Shown here piece after piece: positions 51,876 to 60,082 of a DNA stretch of 64,000 nucleotides. Location: assembly GCA_032160165.1 (NCBI GenBank), contig JAVHWA010000035.1:1-64000 (forward strand). Reading direction: 5' to 3'. Both the position numbers and the translations under genes were made by a program. Source of the DNA: QHXM01 sp032160165. GTDB lineage: Bacteria; Acidobacteriota; Blastocatellia; Pyrinomonadales; Pyrinomonadaceae. Each line of letters opens with the position of its first letter. Positions within the stretch are counted from its first letter, which is position 1. The notes below the pieces were generated by a model. The model worked only from the letters and a program-made list of their open reading frames with translations. It was not told where the DNA came from and searched no databases.

Positions 51876-52675
51876 ATAACTGTTGTCACGATCTCGCGGA
51901 TGCTGCGTTGCAGCTCGCGGTCGTCCGTGATCGGCGAGCAGAGCGCGACTTCGGCCGCGGCGATTGGTGGGATGCCTCGGGCGATCATTTGTGCAGCGTA
52001 GATAAGAAGACGGGTTGAGACGCCTTCTTCCAGCCCGTGCCCGCGAAGGTTTCTGACCTTTTGTCCGATCAGGACAAGATCGCGAGCGGTCGCTTCGTCC
52101 ACTCCTCCCTCGCGCGCCACGATCTCCACCTCCATCTCAGGCGGCGGATAATCGAACTCGATGGCAACGAAACGCTGCCGGGTCGATTGCTTCAGGTCTT
52201 TAAGGATCGATTGATAGCCTGGATTGTACGAAACCACGAGCATGAAATCATCCGGAGCATCGAGCACGGTCCCTCGTTTTTCAATCGGCAAGCGGCGACG
52301 ATCGTCGGTCAGCGGATGGATGATGACGATTGTATCTTTGCGCGCCTCGACAACCTCATCGAGGTAACAGATCGCACCGTTTCTCACCGCGCGCGTCAAC
52401 GGACCGTCGTGCCAGATCGTCTCTTCGCCTTCGAGCAGGAAACGCCCGACGAGGTCCGTGGCCGACAAATCTTCGTGGCAAGCGACAGTGATCAGCGGTC
52501 GCTCCAATCGCCACGCCATGTGCTCGACGAAACGTGTCTTGCCGCAACCTGTTGGTCCCTTCAACATCACCGGCAGCCGCGCAGCATGGGCGGCGTCGAA
52601 CAGGTCGACTTCGCGCGCAACGGCCAGGTAATAAGGTTCGTCGGTCGCGCGATATTCTTCTATGGCTCGTTCCAT
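51872..52675 (-). CDS. MoxR-type AAA+ ATPase, NorQ/CbbQ family
   Basis: A 267-residue AAA+ ATPase. Walker A is GPTGCGKT (residues 40-47) and Walker B is AICYLDEV (D106, E107), with the downstream SYNPGYQ sensor region. The sequence is very like the NorQ and CbbQ proteins, which with NorD or CbbO remodel nitric oxide reductase or Rubisco. The ATG at 52675 is chosen because the longer frame to 52738 translates the ACAAGCT palindromes. No nitric oxide reductase or Rubisco gene is near, so the client protein is unknown. Confidence 0.9.
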   Translation of the reverse strand: MERAIEEYRATDEPYYLAVAREVDLFDAAHAARLPVMLKGPTGCGKTRFVEHMAWRLERPLITVACHEDLSATDLVGRFLLEGEETIWHDGPLTRAVRNGAICYLDEVVEARKDTIVIIHPLTDDRRRLPIEKRGTVLDAPDDFMLVVSYNPGYQSILKDLKQSTRQRFVAIEFDYPPPEMEVEIVAREGGVDEATARDLVLIGQKVRNLRGHGLEEGVSTRLLIYAAQMIARGIPPIAAAEVALCSPITDDRELQRSIREIVTTVI

Positions 52676-52680
52676 GTGCT

Positions 52681-52736
52681 GTTCGACAAGCTTCAGCTTG
52701 TCGCTCGTGATCTCGACAAGCTGAAACTTGTCGAAC
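52681..52736. repeat. Two tandem ACAAGCT-type palindromes
   Basis: GACAAGCT-TC-AGCTTGTC (52685-52702) and GACAAG-CTGAAA-CTTGTC (52715-52732) sit just upstream of the NorQ-like start codon. They are copies of the palindrome family seen near 23938, 46546 and 57655. Confidence 0.65.
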
Positions 52737-52855
52737 ATCCATCTGAAGCTGAACTTTCTTCCGGATTCCGGTATCCTAAGCGGTTCTGTGCTGCGATACT
52801 GATGCGATCAGTGCGGCATCTTAACACCCGCCGCAAAGGGGCGGCAAACATACTA

Positions 52856-52919
52856 AGTTTCGGGTTTCGAGTTTCAATTTCCCGTATAACTCGAAACTCG
52901 GAACTCGCAACTCGCAACT
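52856..52919. repeat. Tandem-word hairpin element (AACTCG words)
   Basis: The left arm (52856-52881) has GTTTCGGGTTTCGAGTTTC. The right arm (52888-52919) has AACTCGAAACTCGGAACTCG followed by two CAACT words. The unit is 7 bases. It ends 6 bases before the mnmA start codon, which lacks a Shine-Dalgarno sequence; the hairpin may affect translation. Confidence 0.7.
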
Positions 52920-52925
52920 ATTTTC

Positions 52926-54044
52926 ATGAAGATAGCAGTAGCAATGAGCGGCGGCGTGGATTCCAGTGCGGCCGCGGCAATACTAAAGGCCGAAGGGCAC
53001 GAGCTCGTCGGCTTTACCATGCAGTTGTGGAACCAGCGCCGTGGAATCAGCGTCGACGAAAACGGAGAGCCCTTGCCGTCGCGCTGCTGCTCGCTCGACG
53101 ACGTCTACGACGCGCGCCGCGTGGCGGAAGAACTTGGGTTTCCCTTTTATGTGCTCAATCTCGAACGAGAGTTCGAGCGCGAAGTAGTCCAACCGTTCAT
53201 CAACAGCTATCTGAGCGGAGAAACTCCTATCCCCTGCGTCGCCTGTAACAGTCGACTGAAGTTTGCTTCGCTCGACCGGCTGGCTGCCAGCCTGGGATGC
53301 GATAAGGTGGCAACGGGTCACTACGCACGCGTCGAGCACGATGCCGCAGCGAATCGTTATAGGCTCTTTCGCGGACGCAACCTGCAGAAGGACCAGTCAT
53401 ACTTTCTATGGGAGCTGACCCAGGAACAGCTCTCTCGCTCGATGTTTCCGCTGGGAGAGTTGTCAAAGCCCGAGGTCCGCGAAGTAGCGAGGAACCACAG
53501 CCTGGCGGTCGCCGAGAAAGCTGAATCGCAGGAAATCTGTTTCGTTCCGGACGGAGACTACGCCGGCTTTATCGATCGGTATCTGGACGCGGAGAACGAA
53601 TCACAGCGCCTGCCTGGTGAAGGCGAGATCGTCAGCACCAGCGGTGAGGTGTTGAGCAAGCACGATGGGATGCATCGTTACACGATCGGGCAGCGACGTG
53701 GGATCGGCATTTCGAACGAGCGCCCGCTGTATGTAATTTCGATCGATGCGCAGAAGAATCGTGTAGTTGTCGGCTCGCAGGAAGAGTTGTTGAGCAGCGA
53801 TTTCGTTGCCGCCGGAGTCAACTGGATTGCTTTCGATGAGCCGACGGAACCGGTGTGCGCCGAGGTTCGAGTTCGCTATCGACACACGGCGGCGCCCGCG
53901 AAGATTACTCCTCTCGAGAATGGCCGTGCCCGCATTAGTTTCGACGAGCCGCAGCGCGCCATCACGCCAGGACAGGCCACGGTCTTCTATCGCGGCGACG
54001 AAGTTGTCGGCGGTGGATGGATCGTTAGAAAGGATGAAGGCTGA
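52926..54044 (+). CDS. mnmA: tRNA-specific 2-thiouridylase MnmA
   Basis: A 372-residue enzyme that makes 2-thiouridine at position 34 of tRNAs for Lys, Glu and Gln. The ATP-pyrophosphatase motif SGGVDSS lies at residues 8-14. The catalytic cysteines are C107 in PCVACNSRLKF and C205 in SQEICFVPDG. The C-terminal beta-barrel is present (RYRHTAAPAKI). The length is normal. The gene lies between a repeat element and sppA, and is divergent from the NorQ-like operon. Confidence 0.95.
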   Translation: MKIAVAMSGGVDSSAAAAILKAEGHELVGFTMQLWNQRRGISVDENGEPLPSRCCSLDDVYDARRVAEELGFPFYVLNLEREFEREVVQPFINSYLSGETPIPCVACNSRLKFASLDRLAASLGCDKVATGHYARVEHDAAANRYRLFRGRNLQKDQSYFLWELTQEQLSRSMFPLGELSKPEVREVARNHSLAVAEKAESQEICFVPDGDYAGFIDRYLDAENESQRLPGEGEIVSTSGEVLSKHDGMHRYTIGQRRGIGISNERPLYVISIDAQKNRVVVGSQEELLSSDFVAAGVNWIAFDEPTEPVCAEVRVRYRHTAAPAKITPLENGRARISFDEPQRAITPGQATVFYRGDEVVGGGWIVRKDEG

Positions 54045-54049
54045 ATGAG

Positions 54050-54169
54050 TCCAAAGTCCAAAGTCCAAGGTCCGGAGGGCGAACGCCTATCTTAATCTCG
54101 CCCTTGAATCTCGAACATTGAACGTTGAACGTTGAACGTTGAGCGGTTTGGACCTTGGACCTTGGACTT
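54050..54169. repeat. Tandem-word element with conserved core, copy A (left of sppA)
   Basis: TCCAAAG, TCCAAAG, TCCAAGG (54050-54070) face TTTGGACCTTGGACCTTGGA (54147-54166). Between them is a core, GCGAACGCCTATCTTAATCT and following bases, and a run of four GAAC(A/G)TT words (54113-54140). The core is shared with 56109-56219 on the other side of sppA in the same orientation. Confidence 0.8.
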
Positions 54170-54285
54170 CTTCATCCTCATCCCCTGGTTAAAACCTTTT
54201 CCCGTCCGTTTACGTAAAAACATCCTGAATTGTCTCCTACAATGGGAAGAAGTGTCTTTAAAGACCGGTTTCCGGAAGAATAACT

Positions 54286-56079
54286 ATGGCAATGTCGTGT
54301 GGGCGCAAGATCGCCATCATACTCGGTAGTCTCTTTCTCGTCTTCGTTCTGGTGGTCCTCATCGGAATCGCGATTATCGTCTCAATGTTTCGCGGAAACA
54401 CACCGTTTGTTGCCGACAACAGCGTGCTGGTGCTCAGCGTCAAGGGAGAGTTGCCCGACTATGTGCCGGACACTTTCATGAGGCGAATAATGGGAGACGA
54501 GCGAACCTCTTTGACCACACTCGTCGAACAACTTAGAAAGGCGAAGGCAGATAAACGAATAGGCGGCGTATTGCTGGAGCTCGATCTACTGAGCGCCGGG
54601 TGGGGAAAGGCTGAGGAGTTACGCGGTGCGATAGCGGACTTTCGAACTTCCGGGAAACCTATCTACGCGTATATCGAGATAGGCTCTAACAAAGAATACT
54701 ATGTGGCAACCGCGTGCGAACGCGTATACGTCTCCCCCACCGGCGATCTCTTTCTCAATACCTTCGCCGCAGAGGTCATGTTCTTTCGCGGGGCCCTCGA
54801 TAAGCTTGGAATCTATCCCGACATTCTGCAAATAGGCAAGTATAAGAACGCGCCCGATCAATTCACGCGTAAGGACATGACCAAAGAGCATAGGGAAGTG
54901 GTCAACGCGATACTCGACGATCTCTTTAATCGATTCGTCAACACCGTCGCTGAGGCGCGTAAGAAGTCGCCTGATGAAGTACGCCAGCTGATCGACAACG
55001 CTCCGCTCAGCGCCGAGAACGCAGTCGCAGCCAACCTGATCGACGGCGCAAACTATCGTGACCAGGTTGAGAACGAATTCAAGAAGCGTCTCGGCTACAA
55101 AGATGAAGACGAGTTGCGAATTACCAAAGCCGAGACCTACAAGGAGATCTCGCCGGAATCGGTTGGAGTAAATAAAGGCGAACGGATAGCGGTGATCTAT
55201 GCTTCCGGAGCGATTGGCGGCGGCAGGTCGAACGATGGTGCCCGTGGAGACCAATCAGTCGGCTCTGACACCCTGGTCAAAGCTATTAACGATGCGCGAA
55301 AAGACAAATCGATAAAGGCCATCGTCCTGCGGGTGGACAGTCCCGGCGGGTCTGCCTACGCCTCGGACATAATCTGGCATGCGATCGAAGAGGCCAAGAA
55401 GAAAAAGCCGGTAGTGGTTTCGATGGGAGATGTTGCGGCTTCCGGAGGGTATTACATCGCATGTAATGCAAACAGGATCGTAGCCGAGCCGTCGACTTAC
55501 ACAGGTTCGATCGGCATCTTCGCCGGCAAACCGGTGATGAAGGGTTTCTACGACTGGTTGGGCGTCTCCAGCGAGTACGTAACGCGCGGCAAGACTTCGG
55601 GAATGTTTCGCGAAACGGAAAAATTTACACCTGAGGAACGCGCGAAGTTGGAGGGCGTCATCAAGACGATGTATTACGACGAGTTTGTCCCGAAGGTAGC
55701 CCAGGGACGAGGTCGCGATCGCGAATACATAGATTCCATCGGTCAGGGTCGAGTGTGGACAGGGGCCCAGGCGAAAGAGAAGGGACTGGTTGATGAATTC
55801 GGCGGGTTAGACCGTGCCGTCGAAGTCGCCCGCGAGCTCGCCAACATTCCGGCCACAAAGGGCGTACACCGGGTAATTCTTCCTCAGCCGCGGGGCTTCT
55901 TCGACAGCATATTCGGAGGCGGCGATGAGGCGAGCATTCGGCAAAGTCTTCAACAGCACGCCACCGAAGCTGCACTCCCCGCAGACATTCGCAGCGCGTT
56001 TCAGTATGCGAACGTGATTAATCAAATGAAGCGTGGCGAGGTAATGGCGCTCATGCCGTTCGAACTGACCATTAAGTGA
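54286..56079 (+). CDS. sppA: Signal peptide peptidase SppA (67K type)
   Basis: A 597-residue protease that degrades cleaved signal peptides in the membrane. It has an N-terminal membrane anchor (residues 9-34) and two tandem ClpP-like domains. The Ser-Lys dyad is spread over both halves as in the E. coli enzyme: K187 in GKYKNAPDQF and S386 in GDVAASGGYYIA. The length matches the long 67K form. The ATG at 54286 precedes the anchor. It is flanked on both sides by direct copies of one repeat element, 2 kb apart. Confidence 0.93.
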   Translation: MAMSCGRKIAIILGSLFLVFVLVVLIGIAIIVSMFRGNTPFVADNSVLVLSVKGELPDYVPDTFMRRIMGDERTSLTTLVEQLRKAKADKRIGGVLLELDLLSAGWGKAEELRGAIADFRTSGKPIYAYIEIGSNKEYYVATACERVYVSPTGDLFLNTFAAEVMFFRGALDKLGIYPDILQIGKYKNAPDQFTRKDMTKEHREVVNAILDDLFNRFVNTVAEARKKSPDEVRQLIDNAPLSAENAVAANLIDGANYRDQVENEFKKRLGYKDEDELRITKAETYKEISPESVGVNKGERIAVIYASGAIGGGRSNDGARGDQSVGSDTLVKAINDARKDKSIKAIVLRVDSPGGSAYASDIIWHAIEEAKKKKPVVVSMGDVAASGGYYIACNANRIVAEPSTYTGSIGIFAGKPVMKGFYDWLGVSSEYVTRGKTSGMFRETEKFTPEERAKLEGVIKTMYYDEFVPKVAQGRGRDREYIDSIGQGRVWTGAQAKEKGLVDEFGGLDRAVEVARELANIPATKGVHRVILPQPRGFFDSIFGGGDEASIRQSLQQHATEAALPADIRSAFQYANVINQMKRGEVMALMPFELTIK

Positions 56080-56108
56080 CGTTGAACCGCATTAACGTTC
56101 GATTTTTG

Positions 56109-56219
56109 TCCAAGGTCCAAAGTCCAAAGTCACGAGAGCGAACGCCTATCTTAATCTTGCCCTGGAATCTCGAACATTGAACATTGAACATTGAACGTGG
56201 AACGGTTCGGACTTTGGAC
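56109..56219. repeat. Tandem-word element with conserved core, copy B (right of sppA)
   Basis: TCCAAGG, TCCAAAG, TCCAAAG (56109-56129) face GGACTTTGGACA (56209-56220). The core GCGAACGCCTATCTTAATCT is the same as in copy A. Here the GAACATT word occurs three times, followed by two diverged words (56172-56206). Confidence 0.8.
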
Positions 56220-56249
56220 AAAAAGTGGAGCCTGGACCTTTATTGGACA

Positions 56250-57533
56250 TCACCCGATTCGCTCCATCCCACCCATGTACGGCCGCAGTGCTTCCGGAAC
56301 CAGCACCGAACCATCCGCCTGTTGGTAGTTCTCTACGATCGCGATCCATGTCCGGCCGATCGCCAGCCCAGACCCATTGAGTGTATGAACGAACTCAGGC
56401 TTTGAGCCACCCGCGCGCCGGAACCGTATCTGCGCACGGCGCGCCTGAAACGCTTCGTAATTCGAGCACGAAGATATTTCGCGAAACGTGTTCTGCGACG
56501 GCAACCACACCTCTATGTCGTATGTCTTCGCCGGCGCGAACCCCAGATCGCCAGTCGAGAGCGCTACCACGCGATAATGCAACCCCAGTTTTTGCAGTAC
56601 GGCTTCGGCATTTCCCGTCAACGACTCTAGTTCATCGTAAGAGTTCTCGGGCAGTGAATACTTGACCAACTCCACCTTCTCGAACTGATGCTGGCGGATC
56701 AGTCCGCGAACGTCCCGACCGTGACTTCCCGCTTCGGAACGAAAGCATGGAGTGTACGCCGCCCACTTCATAGGAAGCTGCGACATTTCGAGTATCTCTT
56801 CACGATAATAATTTGTAACCGGAACCTCGGCCGTTGGTACGAGGTAGAGTCCGCGCTCGTCCGTCAGCTTGAAGAGGTCATCTTCGAACTTGGGAAGCTG
56901 GCCAGTGCCGAACAGAGCGTCGCTGTTGACGATGAACGGTGGCAGCGTCTCCAGATAGCCGTGTTCCTGGGCGTGCAGCTCGAGCATGAAACTGATCAGC
57001 GCGCGACTCAAACGCGCTCCGGCCCCGTTTAGGATGGCGAATCGCGCTGCGGCGATTTTGCTGGCGCGCTCAAAATCAAGGATACCGAGAGCATTACCGA
57101 GGTCGACGTGATCTCGAGGCGTAAAATCAAATTCAGGTTGCGTGCCCCATCGACGGATTTCCGCGTTCGCGCTCTCGTCCGGACCGACGGGAACGCTTTC
57201 GTGCGGAACGTTTGGAAGCGTCGAAAGAAGTCCGCGCATGCGTGCTTCCGCTTCTTCCCTTTGGCGATCAAGCCCCGCGATCCGTTCCTTTAGCTCACCG
57301 ACTTCGTGCCGCCGTGTGCTCGCTTCGTCCTGCCTGCCGTCCTTCATCAACGCCCCGATTTCCCGGCTGGCGTTGTTGCGCGTCGCGTTGAGCTGGTCTG
57401 ACTCGGCAATTACACGCCGGCGCTCGATGTCTGCTTCCGCGAAATCATCCAGTGCCGCGGTAGGGAACTGCCGCGTGTCGAGAGCAGCCCGCACGCGGTC
57501 TAAATTATCGCGGACAAAGTTCAAATCGAGCAT
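56250..57533 (-). CDS. serS: Seryl-tRNA synthetase
   Basis: A 427-residue class II aminoacyl-tRNA synthetase, which charges tRNA-Ser. The N-terminal coiled-coil arm (about residues 30-105, DQLNATRNNASREIGAL) binds the long variable arm. Motif 2 includes FRSEAGSHGRDVRGLIRQHQ. Motif 3 is GLAIGRTWIAIVENYQ, followed by VLVPEALRPYM. The length is standard. It is the only aminoacyl-tRNA synthetase here; a tRNA-Ser(UGA) gene lies 10 kb away. Confidence 0.96.
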   Translation of the reverse strand: MLDLNFVRDNLDRVRAALDTRQFPTAALDDFAEADIERRRVIAESDQLNATRNNASREIGALMKDGRQDEASTRRHEVGELKERIAGLDRQREEAEARMRGLLSTLPNVPHESVPVGPDESANAEIRRWGTQPEFDFTPRDHVDLGNALGILDFERASKIAAARFAILNGAGARLSRALISFMLELHAQEHGYLETLPPFIVNSDALFGTGQLPKFEDDLFKLTDERGLYLVPTAEVPVTNYYREEILEMSQLPMKWAAYTPCFRSEAGSHGRDVRGLIRQHQFEKVELVKYSLPENSYDELESLTGNAEAVLQKLGLHYRVVALSTGDLGFAPAKTYDIEVWLPSQNTFREISSCSNYEAFQARRAQIRFRRAGGSKPEFVHTLNGSGLAIGRTWIAIVENYQQADGSVLVPEALRPYMGGMERIG

Positions 57534-57654
57534 TTGCCGTAGCCCTCTCTCTTATGGTATGAGAGACGCCTTTCGTTGACTTCAATAGAAAAGCGTCACG
57601 CTATCTGAGAGCTGATACAAGTGTCAAGAAGGCCGACGCGCTTTAGGAATGTCG

Positions 57655-57704
57655 GACAGGCTTGAGCTTGTCGAAATCGAGCATCCAAGCTGAAGTTTGG
57701 CGAA
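57655..57704. repeat. ACAAGCT-type palindrome pair before galU
   Basis: GACAGGCT-TG-AGCTTGTC (57655-57672, one G-T mismatch) is followed by CCAAGCTGAAGTTTGG (57685-57700), a second small palindrome. The word matches the pair upstream of the NorQ-like gene. Confidence 0.55.
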
Positions 57705-57728
57705 CGTCGAGACGAGGTCCTAAACATT

Positions 57729-58598
57729 ATGCCGCAGAAAATTCGCAAGGCTGTTTTTCCCGCGGCCGGTTTGGGGACCCGCTTTTTGCCTGCCACAAAA
57801 GCATCGCCTAAAGAGATGCTGTCTCTGGTCGACAAGCCGCTGATTCAGTATGTGGTCGAAGAAGCGGTCGCCTGCGGAATCGAATCAATCATCATCGTCA
57901 CGGGTCGGGGCAAGACAGCGATCGAAGACCACTTCGACATCTCGTTTGAGCTCGAACATCTACTGCGTGAGCGCGGCAAGGATGTCGAGCTGAAATCGAC
58001 GCGAGCGATTTCCGAGATGGCCCGATTCAGTTATGTTCGTCAGCGCGAAGCCCTTGGTCTCGGCCACGCTATTTATCAATCGCGTGATCTGGTCGGAGAT
58101 GAACCCTTTGCTGTGATGCTCGGCGATGACCTTGTCGACTCTGAGACACCTGCGCTCCGGCAGATGCTCGACGTTTATGAAAAATATGATGCGCCCGTGC
58201 TGGGCACGATGCGAGTCGCGGGCGAAGCGATCTCACGTTTCGGAGTGATCGATGCGGACGAGGTTGAGGACGGTGTATTCAAGATCAAAGACATGGTGGA
58301 AAAGCCTCCCTTCGCCGAGGCGCCTTCGGACCTCGCCATCATCGGGCGCTATATCCTGACACCGGATATCTTCAGCGAAATCGAAGGAACAAAGCCCGGC
58401 GCGGGAGGTGAGATTCAGATTACAGATGCGATGCGCGCACTCTTGAAAAAGCGGCCCTTTTACGCAGTTCGCTTAAAAGGGGTGCGTCACGATGCCGGCG
58501 ACAAACTGGGCTTCCTCATCGCGACGGTTGAGTACGCTATGAAACATCGCGAGCTGGCGCCGGAATTCACGGAGTATCTGCGCTCACTCAAACTGTAA
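57729..58598 (+). CDS. galU: UTP-glucose-1-phosphate uridylyltransferase
   Basis: A 289-residue nucleotidyltransferase that makes UDP-glucose from glucose 1-phosphate and UTP. The nucleotide-binding motif is FPAAGLGTRFLPATKASPKEML, split here as AAGLGTRFLPATKASPK near residues 12-30. The VVEKPP segment is present as MVEKPPFAEAP, with IIGRYIL after it. The length is typical of GalU rather than of the glucose-1-phosphate thymidylyltransferases. It is followed by fabG 36 bases later; the pairing is probably incidental. Confidence 0.93.
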   Translation: MPQKIRKAVFPAAGLGTRFLPATKASPKEMLSLVDKPLIQYVVEEAVACGIESIIIVTGRGKTAIEDHFDISFELEHLLRERGKDVELKSTRAISEMARFSYVRQREALGLGHAIYQSRDLVGDEPFAVMLGDDLVDSETPALRQMLDVYEKYDAPVLGTMRVAGEAISRFGVIDADEVEDGVFKIKDMVEKPPFAEAPSDLAIIGRYILTPDIFSEIEGTKPGAGGEIQITDAMRALLKKRPFYAVRLKGVRHDAGDKLGFLIATVEYAMKHRELAPEFTEYLRSLKL

Positions 58599-58634
58599 CG
58601 GCATGGTGTGGTACAGACTGGAGGACACGAAACG

Positions 58635-59396
58635 TTGACTGATTTAGTGAAGCCATTCTGGGGACGCACGGCAATCGTGACCGGCGCCACACGCGGTATT
58701 GGTAGGGCAATCGCGCTCGAGCTGGCGCGGCGAGGCGCCGACATTGCCTTCAATTATGCGAAGAGCGCAGATGCCGCAGAGACTCTGGTGGCTGAGATTG
58801 AGGCTTTGGGTGTTCGAGCGAAAGGTACGCAGTGCGACGTCGCCAATACAACTGATGCGGGCGAGATGGTAAAGCAGACTAAAGAAACTTTTGGCCGCAT
58901 TGATTTTCTGGTCAACAACGCCGGCATCGTGCGCGACAATCTGATCCTGCGAATGAAAGAAGAAGATTGGGACGCCGTGGTTGATACGAATCTCAAGGGA
59001 GCATGGAATTTTGCCAAGGCTGCTTTGCGCGTAATGCTGCGACAGGAAGAGGGCAGCTCGATAATAAATATCTCCTCTATCAGCGGAGTTGTGGGGATGG
59101 CGGGTCAGTCAAACTACTCCGCCTCAAAGGCGGGGATGATCGGCTTGACCAAGGCACTTGCCAGAGAGGTTGCCAGTCGAAAGGTGACGGTCAATGTACT
59201 CGCCCTTGGGCTTGTATCCACGGACATGGCTGTGGGGCTGGATGAAGGCTATCAGGCAAAACTGCTGGAACAGATCCCGCTGGGACGGTTCGCCGAGCCC
59301 GGCGAGATCGCTGCTATCGCATGTTTCCTGCTCTCAAAGGAAGCCAGCTACATCACTGGACAAGTGATCCAGGTTGATGGAGGATTGGCGATGTAG
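58635..59396 (+). CDS. fabG: 3-oxoacyl-ACP reductase (SDR family, FabG type)
   Basis: A 253-residue short-chain dehydrogenase/reductase. The NADPH motif is TGATRGIGRAIA and the NNAG motif is VNNAGIVRDN. The catalytic residues are S148 (INISSISG), Y161 and K165 in NYSASKAG. The TTG at 58635 is chosen because GGAGG lies 10 bases upstream; an upstream GTG is less well placed. It is probably the fatty-acid synthesis or polyhydroxyalkanoate type, but isolated FabG-like enzymes can act on other ketones. Confidence 0.85.
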   Translation: MTDLVKPFWGRTAIVTGATRGIGRAIALELARRGADIAFNYAKSADAAETLVAEIEALGVRAKGTQCDVANTTDAGEMVKQTKETFGRIDFLVNNAGIVRDNLILRMKEEDWDAVVDTNLKGAWNFAKAALRVMLRQEEGSSIINISSISGVVGMAGQSNYSASKAGMIGLTKALAREVASRKVTVNVLALGLVSTDMAVGLDEGYQAKLLEQIPLGRFAEPGEIAAIACFLLSKEASYITGQVIQVDGGLAM

Positions 59397-59397
59397 A

Positions 59398-59668
59398 GCA
59401 GGGGCAGGGGCAGGGGCAGGACGCAGGAGCAGGACGCAGGAGCAGGACGCAGGAGCAGGACGCGGGAGCAGGAGCAGGAGCAGGAAGCGGGAGCAGCTTA
59501 GAGCCGCCTACGAAGAAATTGGAAGAATGCTCGGCGGCATGATAGACCACCCGGAGAACTTCAAGCGACATTCGCCTAGCGTAACGGGTTCAACGGACTT
59601 TCCTGCTCGTGCTCCTGCTCCCGCCACCTGCCCCTGCGGCCTGCTCCCGCCTCCTGCTCCTGCCACCT
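59398..59668. repeat. GCAGGA tandem-word element with 13-bp unit
   Basis: The left arm (59398-59496) contains four copies of the 13-bp unit ACGCAGGAGCAGG (59421-59472), flanked by GCAGGG and GCAGGA runs. The right arm (59601-59668) is rich in the complement TCCTGC and CTCCTGCTCC. The spacer is about 105 bases. It starts at the fabG stop codon and reaches the 3' end of the candidate small RNA. Confidence 0.75.
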
Positions 59669-59671
59669 AAA

Positions 59672-59966
59672 GAGAGGAGCCCCGCTAATCATTACTGACT
59701 AGCGGGGCAAAACTTTCGAGGCAGGCTCGGAGATTCAGGGTGGCGTTGGCAATGAACTGAGAATCGTCACATATGTTCGATCCCGTAGTTTATAGGCGGT
59801 GCGTTTTTACGGGCGAGATAATACCGTGCGGCCTTACGTCATCTGCTTCCGCTTAGAACCCAACGCACCTTCTTATTGAGCACCGGCGGAATCACTCTGC
59901 CACACTATTTTCAACCATCTATAGAACTACCGAAGGGTGCCAACTTGGATCTTCCGCCTCAGTATG
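59672..59966 (-). ncRNA. Candidate structured small RNA, unknown class
   Basis: On the minus strand a consensus-quality promoter at 59973-60000 leads into about 295 bases without a protein frame, ending in an intrinsic terminator at 59679-59708. Predicted stems include GGCGGAA with TTCCGCC near the 5' end and GGTGCGTT with AACGCACC in the middle, with GCGG/CCGC and ACGG/CCGT nested inside it. I could not match it to tmRNA, RNase P RNA, SRP RNA or 6S RNA by their diagnostic sequences. A strong promoter and compact structure suggest an abundant housekeeping or regulatory RNA. Confidence 0.65.
59679..59708 (-). terminator. Intrinsic terminator of the small RNA
   Basis: Read on the minus strand: GCCCCGCTA, a 12-base loop, TAGCGGGGC, then TCCTCTCTTT. 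It is a 9-bp perfect stem with a U-rich tail. Confidence 0.75.
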
Positions 59967-59972
59967 TGTGAA

Positions 59973-60000
59973 ATTATACCGAACTTTCGTGAGCTGTCAA
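59973..60000 (-). promoter_or_regulatory. Consensus sigma70 promoter for the small RNA
   Basis: On the minus strand TTGACA (complement of 59995-60000), a 16-base spacer and TATAAT (complement of 59973-59978), both perfect hexamers. The start point would fall near 59966. It is the best promoter match I found in the window. Confidence 0.8.
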
Positions 60001-60082
60001 GCACAATCTCAACTGAATCGGAATAATTTTGTGACAAACTCCCGCCTGCGGCAGAGACGACTCATCTCATTATCTAATCTTG

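Noticed and set aside
59398..59668. CRISPR array at the 13-bp repeats
   Set aside because: Units are contiguous without spacers and far too short.
59374..59670. A possible 98-residue gene at the GCAGGA element
   Set aside because: It only translates the tandem repeat and its complement and overlaps the fabG end.
59672..59966. Identification of the small RNA as tmRNA, RNase P RNA, SRP RNA or 6S RNA
   Set aside because: The diagnostic segments (tRNA-like ends, GAGGAAAGTCC, GGTCAGG with GGAAGCAGC) are absent, and I cannot fold it reliably by eye; left as unknown class.
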